Origin: Phycisphaerales bacterium UBA2402
Lineage (GTDB): Bacteria > Planctomycetota > Phycisphaerae > Phycisphaerales > UBA1924
Assembly (NCBI GenBank): GCA_002343715.1
Contig: DDSA01000092.1
Location: forward strand, 1-50,647
Direction of reading: 5' to 3'
DNA: 50,647 nucleotides
Part shown: positions 45,931-50,647 of the stretch, in pieces
Layout: every line of letters begins with the position of its first letter
Numbering within the stretch: position 1 is the stretch's first letter
Notes under the pieces: model-generated
What the model was told of the DNA's origin: nothing
Databases searched by the model: none
What the model saw: only the letters and a program-made list of their open reading frames with translations
Translations under genes and position numbers: made by a program

Positions 45931-46590
45931 TTATCGGCGGCGGCGTGTCGCGTAGCCAATACCGGTCACACCAAGCAAGAGAGCGGTGGCTGGTGAGGGT
46001 ATCGCCTCCTGTCGGAACTCACCATCCAGCAAACCGCCCACTCCAACCAGAGTCTCTTCATAGACCCCGGAGAACTCGATCGGAAAGCCGCCGTATGAAA
46101 GATCGGGCAGGCTCGGATCTCCAGGTCCGCGGCCGGGGTCCTGAATGAGGTCGCCCCTGAGGATCGCCCGCGTCGGTGATTGAAACTCAGCGGACAGCAA
46201 AAACGAGCCTGCGGATACATCCGCGATTCGGATGTGGCCAAGCACGATGAAGACTTCGTACTCGCCGCTGTATACCACTGATTCGTTGGAAGCGGCGATC
46301 ACCTGGCCGGAGAGCGTGTACCGATAGGTCACAAGGTCGGCGGGTTGTATGTTGAGGTCGTAGGCGGTGTCGCGATAGATCTCGGAGAACGTACCGAACT
46401 CACCCGTCCAGAACAGATCATTCACGGCGAAAGGACGCGCGGTCTCGCGAGGAGCGCTGATCCAGACCGGGTTGGTCATGAGTGTGTAACCGGCGTGCGC
46501 GCTGCCGGCAAAGCCGCACGATAACCACAATGCCATCGCCGTCAGCCGGTGAGGAGTCCATCCCCTCCACGAATCAACATACTGTCTCAT
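45931..46590 (-). CDS. Secreted PEP-CTERM-like protein
   Basis: A 219-residue exported protein. The signal peptide runs to about residue 33 (ending SAHAG) and the C-terminus is IPSPATALLLGVTGIGYATRRRR, a P-x-P sorting signal with hydrophobic stretch and terminal Arg cluster. The body is beta-rich and aromatic (GEFGTFSEIYRDTAYDLN, VTYRYTLSGQVIAASN, YSGEYEVFIVLGHIRI), suggesting a jelly-roll or similar fold. AGAGAG is about eight bases before the ATG. It is not related to the 6945/8821 pair beyond the signals. Function unknown. Confidence 0.8.
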   Translation of the reverse strand: MRQYVDSWRGWTPHRLTAMALWLSCGFAGSAHAGYTLMTNPVWISAPRETARPFAVNDLFWTGEFGTFSEIYRDTAYDLNIQPADLVTYRYTLSGQVIAASNESVVYSGEYEVFIVLGHIRIADVSAGSFLLSAEFQSPTRAILRGDLIQDPGRGPGDPSLPDLSYGGFPIEFSGVYEETLVGVGGLLDGEFRQEAIPSPATALLLGVTGIGYATRRRR

Positions 46591-46995
46591 GACTTGCTCT
46601 CTCTGAAGTCAGTACCAACAACAGACACTTCTCAACCATACGCCCGAGAAGGGGCTGTGTTTCTCCCGATTGAAGAATTACAAAGTCCGATTTTCAAGTT
46701 TTTCTCATCCAAGTGTCTCGGGACTTCCCCCGGTTTGGGGCAGCAGGTTTGATCAAACTTACATGTGCATACCAACATTTAGAGAACATGAAGTTGCCCA
46801 GGTTGACCTGTAGGTGAGTCTGTTCGTATTTAGTCAGTAATCACAAGAAACTGAGAAAATTCACTGAGAAAGACACCGACTCACAAGTCTGTGGCGACTT
46901 TCTTTTCGTTGCCCGGCACAAGGAACGAGGTGCATATCTCCCGTCGCCGAGCCGTGACCAGTACCGCCGTGTTGTTTGAACGAAAGGAGTCTCGC
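46591..46995. other. AT-rich divergent intergenic region
   Basis: This ~400-base region separates the PEP-CTERM gene from the exported-protein gene at 46996. It is notably richer in A and T than its neighbours, holds the promoter at 46803-46832 and has no credible ORF except an unsupported N-terminal extension of the rightward gene to 46891. Confidence 0.5.
46803..46832 (+). promoter_or_regulatory. Possible promoter of the exported-protein/sigma operon
   Basis: TTGACC (46803-46808), matching five of six consensus positions, is followed after 18 bases by TATTTA (46827-46832). The predicted leader to GTG 46996 is about 155 bases. The -10 match is weak. Confidence 0.35.
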
Positions 46996-48078
46996 GTGAA
47001 GCCATTGAAATACATCTGTCTTGCCGGGTTGATCTTGCTGCCCATGCAGACAGCGACCGCCGCCGCCATGGAGTTTCGCCCGCAGCCGTTGCACCGAGTG
47101 AAACCTTCGGAACGCAACGCGGCGCTCAAGTACTGGGAGGCCTCCGCGGGGATGAGCCGTGAGTTGAGTACGGCGCTTGGTGAACTGAATTACGAAGAAG
47201 TAGGCATGACGCCGGAGTCCGCTGAGAAGAATGAAGCCTGGAAAGCCGCCCTCAAGGCCGCCGGGGGGAGCAACGCGGGCGAATGGCTGCACGCGAGCGG
47301 GTACACACGTTGCGACTTTGAAGTACGTTACGAAGATGGAGTCGGTGCGTTGCTGCCGCACCTTGGGAAACTGCGATCCGGAGCGCGGCTGCTCCGATTC
47401 GAGGCTCGCCGTGCGATCATCGAAGGGCGGCCCGATGATACCGCAAGGTACCTGGCGGCGTTGATCCGGATCGGCAACCACGTTTGCGGCGACGGGTTCC
47501 TGATCTCCAGCCTCGTCGGTAACGCCATAGTCAGCATGAGCATGGCGGAGATTCGGGAGTACGCCGAAAGCGGCCGCATGACGGCTTCCGCCCGGGAGAC
47601 CATCCAGAGAGGCCTCGACCAGATCGACGAGAAAGACCCGATGCGCATCCGCGCGGCGCTCGTGGGTGAGCAGACGATCATGCTCGATTGGATTCGGGTC
47701 GCCTGCACCGGCCCGGAGGCGGGGGCAAAGCTCGCTTCCTTGTTGTTTGAAGTGCAGAACCAGGACGATCAGGGATTGACCGAGGTCAACCGTGCGATCA
47801 TCGAAAAACTCGACGAGGGCGGGCTGGTTCGGGAAGTCGTTCAGACCGAGAAGGCTTATCAGGCCATGCTCGACGCCTGGGACTCAGAAGATCCCGATGA
47901 AGCCTGCAAGGCCGTCGCGGAACGGATGAAACGGCACGAGTTCGGCCCGCTGGCGGCCGAACTCTGCCCTTCGGTGGCGCGTTCCCGCTTCGTAGCATCG
48001 CGGTTCGAAAAGGATCTGAAAGAGACCCGAGCCTCGCTCGATACAGCAAAGATCGCGGAGCCTGCCGAGGTCGAGTGA
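46996..48078 (+). CDS. Exported protein of unknown function, first gene of a sigma-factor operon
   Basis: A 360-residue protein with a signal peptide (GTG start, VKPLKYICLAGLILLPMQTATAAA). AAGGAG six bases upstream fixes this start rather than the open frame to 46891. The mature part is almost entirely helical and charged (AALKYWEASAGMSRELSTALGELN, RLLRFEARRAIIEGRPDDTARYLAALIRIGNHV), similar in style to the long helical exported proteins common in planctomycetes. The sigma-factor gene begins four bases after its stop. The close link suggests it is a target or partner of the sigma factor; this is inference. Confidence 0.75.
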   Translation: MKPLKYICLAGLILLPMQTATAAAMEFRPQPLHRVKPSERNAALKYWEASAGMSRELSTALGELNYEEVGMTPESAEKNEAWKAALKAAGGSNAGEWLHASGYTRCDFEVRYEDGVGALLPHLGKLRSGARLLRFEARRAIIEGRPDDTARYLAALIRIGNHVCGDGFLISSLVGNAIVSMSMAEIREYAESGRMTASARETIQRGLDQIDEKDPMRIRAALVGEQTIMLDWIRVACTGPEAGAKLASLLFEVQNQDDQGLTEVNRAIIEKLDEGGLVREVVQTEKAYQAMLDAWDSEDPDEACKAVAERMKRHEFGPLAAELCPSVARSRFVASRFEKDLKETRASLDTAKIAEPAEVE

Positions 48079-48082
48079 TTCC

Positions 48083-48703
48083 GTGAACTCATCCGACTGT
48101 CAACTTCTCTTGGACACGCACAAAGGCCACGAGCCTTCGGCCAGGTTGCTCCTCGAGCGCCTGGGACGGGGGCTTGTGGCGTTTGCGCGGAGCGTGGTGC
48201 GGGATCATCAGGCCGCCGAGGACGCCGTGCAGGGGGCGTTGCTTCGGCTCCTCGCGGCACGAAGGGCCGATGTTGCTGCCGTGAACGACCCGATGGCGTA
48301 CCTTGTCACGCTGACACGGCGCGAAGCCGCGGATCAACTGCGTGCGCTCCGGCGAGACAAAGCGCGGCAGACTCGGCACGCACGCACCCGGGAGGCGCCA
48401 TCGCCGAGCGAGCGAGTTGGAACCGTCGATGCGGGAGCGGCTTTGGCGGCGCTCCCGCGACGCCAGCGAGAGGTAATCGTCCTGCGCCATTTCGCGGGCC
48501 TGACGTTCGACCAGATCGCGCTGGCCCTGAGCCTGAACCGCAACACCGCCGCGGCGAGGTACCGCGCGGGGATGAACGAACTACGTCTTGTTTACGACTC
48601 GTCGGTTTCGACTGGTAGAATGGAGGGATGTGCACTCTCGGAGGGCGGGGTTCGTAATCTAACTCATGGGATGGCGGTCGTTTCCGCCGGAGGTGTGCAT
48701 TGA
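48083..48703 (+). CDS. ECF-type RNA polymerase sigma factor
   Basis: A 206-residue sigma-70 family protein. Region 2 spans FARSVVRDHQAAEDAVQGALLRLLAARR and DPMAYLVTLTRREAADQLRALRR; region 4 is ALPRRQREVIVLRHFAGLTFDQIALALSLNRNTAAARYRAGMNELR. The start is GTG at 48083. A ~30-residue tail after region 4 (YDSSVSTGRMEGCALSEGG) has no counterpart in short ECF factors. The next gene starts at a TTG overlapping its stop. It differs from the kinase-linked sigma factor at 5559-6158. Confidence 0.9.
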   Translation: MNSSDCQLLLDTHKGHEPSARLLLERLGRGLVAFARSVVRDHQAAEDAVQGALLRLLAARRADVAAVNDPMAYLVTLTRREAADQLRALRRDKARQTRHARTREAPSPSERVGTVDAGAALAALPRRQREVIVLRHFAGLTFDQIALALSLNRNTAAARYRAGMNELRLVYDSSVSTGRMEGCALSEGGVRNLTHGMAVVSAGGVH

Positions 48704-49155
48704 AAGACCCGATTCATCGAGACCCGATCGCCGAACTTTTCGGAGCCGGGGAGACTGCCGCGACACCCGCGCTGAGCGGACGAGTGATCGCGGCGTTGCG
48801 CACCCGCCGCCGTCAACATCGCATCCGCAGGTTTGGAGTGGTGTGCGCGGTCGTCGCGGGGTTGGCGGTTGCGGGGTCGGCGTGGCTAGCGCTCGCGCCT
48901 ACCAGTCCAGCATCACCCTACGAGACGGCGGCTGATGTCCGCGGCGAAGACCCGCATCGGGCACAGCCACGACCGCGCGAGACACTGGGCTACCTCCTAG
49001 CCCTGACCAACGCGCAGGGTGGTGAGTTGACGCTTCCCGATCCGGACGATTACTTGGCCGAGATCCGACCCCTCAGGCCGTTGCACGCCGCGGAGTGGTT
49101 AAGGGGCTTTTCAATGGATTCGGGGGGAGAGTCCCGTGGTTCGAGCGTGCAATAG
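48700..49155 (+). CDS. Anti-sigma-factor-like membrane protein
   Basis: A 151-residue protein translated from TTG 48700, which overlaps the sigma stop (TTGA) and is preceded six bases upstream by GGAGG, strong evidence for this unusual start and for translational coupling. The N-terminal half is cytoplasmic and basic (RVIAALRTRRRQHRIRRFG), followed by one membrane helix (VVCAVVAGLAVAGSAWLAL) and a periplasmic tail. This is the layout of membrane-anchored anti-sigma factors, but no zinc HxxxCxxC is present, so it is not a ZAS-domain protein. The assignment rests on topology and position. Confidence 0.65.
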   Translation: MKDPIHRDPIAELFGAGETAATPALSGRVIAALRTRRRQHRIRRFGVVCAVVAGLAVAGSAWLALAPTSPASPYETAADVRGEDPHRAQPRPRETLGYLLALTNAQGGELTLPDPDDYLAEIRPLRPLHAAEWLRGFSMDSGGESRGSSVQ

Positions 49156-49704
49156 CAAAAAGCTCAGCGGTTGGGATTATCGGTGACTGTCTACTGGGCA
49201 AGGGCTGCGGGAGCGAGGCTTATGCCAACCACCACCGACAGTTCTCCCATACGTGCTCGCACTCTCGCGGACATGCTCATGCTCATCAGTGCTACCTGCT
49301 GATGCTTGGGTCCGTTGGTTCACGATCTCCGTAATCTTGGTATCCGTGATACCGGCGCTACGCGACAAGCGTTTTCACAGTTTTTAACATGGTCGATCCT
49401 GTCATGATGGGTTGTCTGGAGATGCGTTCACATCTCTCCGGACGAGTATCGCTTGCAGCCGGGCATAAGCGGGCGGGCCGATGATGACGACCGAATCGAT
49501 CTCAATCAGGACCGTTGAGCACGCGATCATGGCGCTGAGGGCGGGTGGGGCTGAATGGTCACTCGACCGGAGAAGTCGCCTGCGCGGGGATGTTCGTGGC
49601 GGATGCCGATCATTCAACATCCGGGGCGGAGCCGTGAACTGCAGCCAGCGCGGCCGCTGAACGGACTTCCTACCATCTCGGCCTTTTTTCGAGAGGATTC
49701 GCAC
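49156..49704. other. Intergenic region before ychF
   Basis: No well-supported gene was seen. The 200 bases after the anti-sigma-like gene contain repeated CATGCTCATGCTCATCAG-like triplets and stops in all frames. On the minus strand a frame of 72 codons (49620 to 49402) ends with a hydrophobic stretch and is listed separately. T-rich sequence lies near 49685. Confidence 0.4.
49402..49620 (-). CDS. Possible small protein (72 aa), weak evidence
   Basis: The frame from ATG 49620 gives a basic N-terminus ([17 protein letters not shown]) and then a more protein-like stretch ([30 protein letters not shown]). There is no Shine-Dalgarno sequence and no recognisable family. The sequence style of the second half hints at a real small soluble protein, but it could be chance. 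Confidence 0.2.
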   Translation of the reverse strand: MLNDRHPPRTSPRRRLLRSSDHSAPPALSAMIACSTVLIEIDSVVIIGPPAYARLQAILVRRDVNASPDNPS

Positions 49705-50647
49705 ATGGAAGCCGGTATCGTCGGGCTGCCCAACGTGGGCAAAAGCACGCTCTTCAACGCACTGACCAAGGCCAACATCCTGGCCGCGAACTACCCCTTC
49801 GCCACCATCGAGCCCAACGTCGGGGTGGTGCCCATCCCCGATGCGCGGCTGGAGACCATCACGAAGTACATCCCGCCGCAGAAAGTGATCCCCGCGGCGT
49901 TGCGGCTGGTGGATATCGCGGGGATCGTGAAGGGGGCGAGCGTGGGCGAGGGGCTGGGGAACAAGTTCCTAAGCCACATCCGCGAGGTGGACGCGATCGT
50001 GCAGGTGGTGCGGTGCTTCACGAAAGCGCCGGGGGGTGAAGACATCCTGCACGTCTCGGGCAGTGTCGATCCGATGCGCGACATCGAGATCATCAACACG
50101 GAACTGATCCTGGCGGACCTGCAGACGGTGGAGGGGGCGATCGGCAAGGCGGAACGCGCGGCCAAGAGCGGCAAGACCGAGGATATCGCCCGCTACGAGG
50201 TCTTGAAGAAGATCCTGCCGGTCCTGTCGGAGGGAAAGCCCGCCCGGTCCGTGAAGATCGACGACCCCGACCAGCAGAAGCAGTTGAAACAGTTGAGCCT
50301 CATTACCGGCAAGCGCGTGCTGTACGTGATGAACGTCGATGAGGATGACCTGGGGGGCGAGAGCGACATGTGCCGCAAGGTCCGTGAGCACGCCAAGGGC
50401 GAGGGGAGCGAGGCCGTACCGGTCTGCGCCAAGATCGAGGCCGAACTGGCCCAGATGAACGATGAAGAACGGGTCGAGATGCTCGAAGCCCTGGGATTGA
50501 AGGAGCCTGCGCTCGAGAGCGTCGCCCACGCCGCGTACCGCCTGCTGGGGTTGCAGTCGTACTTCACCGCGGGCGAGAAGGAAGTCCGTGCGTGGACGAT
50601 CCCCATCGGCGCGACCGCGCCGCAGGCCGCGGGCGTGATCCACACCG
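49705..50647 (+). CDS. ychF: Ribosome-associated ATPase YchF, 3' end outside window
   Basis: The first 314 residues of a P-loop protein of the Obg/YchF family that binds ATP rather than GTP and associates with ribosomes. The G1 loop is [10 protein letters not shown]3 is [10 protein letters not shown], the NMXE-type specificity motif is YVMNVDE, and the insert and TGS-leading region ([20 protein letters not shown]) follow. AGAGGA lies seven bases before the ATG. The frame is open to the last base of the window, and the C-terminal TGS domain is outside. It is a single conserved housekeeping gene; the region before it holds little. Confidence 0.95.
   Translation, partial: MEAGIVGLPNVGKSTLFNALTKANILAANYPFATIEPNVGVVPIPDARLETITKYIPPQKVIPAALRLVDIAGIVKGASVGEGLGNKFLSHIREVDAIVQVVRCFTKAPGGEDILHVSGSVDPMRDIEIINTELILADLQTVEGAIGKAERAAKSGKTEDIARYEVLKKILPVLSEGKPARSVKIDDPDQQKQLKQLSLITGKRVLYVMNVDEDDLGGESDMCRKVREHAKGEGSEAVPVCAKIEAELAQMNDEERVEMLEALGLKEPALESVAHAAYRLLGLQSYFTAGEKEVRAWTIPIGATAPQAAGVIHT

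Overview
The window looks like a chromosomal segment of a planctomycete, most probably of class Phycisphaerae. The grounds are indirect but agree with one another: high GC; an ECF sigma factor translationally linked to a serine/threonine kinase with a WD40 tail; secreted proteins ending in variant PEP-CTERM signals (P-x-P/G, hydrophobic stretch, RRRR); a secreted propeller with a double EF-hand dockerin-like tail; a prepilin-like protein with a large globular part; a long GyrB; a GT3 (eukaryotic-type) glycogen synthase; frequent GTG/TTG starts and often no Shine-Dalgarno sequence. No phage, insertion sequence, CRISPR array or rRNA was found.

Layout. 1-6.2 kb: a DUF3299-like exported protein (cut by the window edge), an M24 peptidase, then the kinase and its ECF sigma factor on the minus strand. 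6.2-10.3 kb: two diverged tandem copies of a secreted PEP-CTERM-like protein, each with a long upstream region holding hairpins and a small ORF, followed by an overlapping small exported protein. 10.3-20.7 kb: housekeeping genes (rsmG, tatD, rarA, 5-formyl-THF cyclo-ligase, an L,D-transpeptidase, gyrB), a prepilin-like protein and a membrane protein. 20.9-29.9 kb: a PilZ protein with degenerate receiver and HPt-like regions, tRNA-His, a dockerin-tailed propeller, a uracil-DNA glycosylase lacking most Fe-S ligands, GT3 glycogen synthase, a nitrilase-family amidase and two lipoproteins. 30.2-36.2 kb: xerC, a YceH-family gene, a strong candidate for an unidentified structured ncRNA with its own promoter and terminator, tRNA-Leu, small proteins, a cyclodeaminase-domain protein and a secreted glycosidase. 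36.4-39.5 kb: three small envelope proteins, a multi-spanning GT-C-like protein, and a decayed copy of the third small protein. 39.6-45.1 kb: a compact minus-strand operon pilM-pilN-pilO-pilP-like-gspE/pilB. 45.1-50.6 kb: futalosine hydrolase (menaquinone), a PEP-CTERM protein, an exported-protein/ECF-sigma/anti-sigma-like operon, and the start of ychF.

Together the genes describe an ordinary core chromosome with several envelope-related modules: pilus or type II secretion assembly, surface protein sorting, a kinase/sigma signalling pair and a sigma/anti-sigma pair. The items most worth following up are the ncRNA at 32036-32201, the PilZ/pseudo-receiver/pseudo-HPt protein, the glycosylase without Fe-S ligands, and the decayed gene copy downstream of the GT-C-like gene. 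Nothing here is clearly a wholly new system; functions of several small proteins remain unknown.
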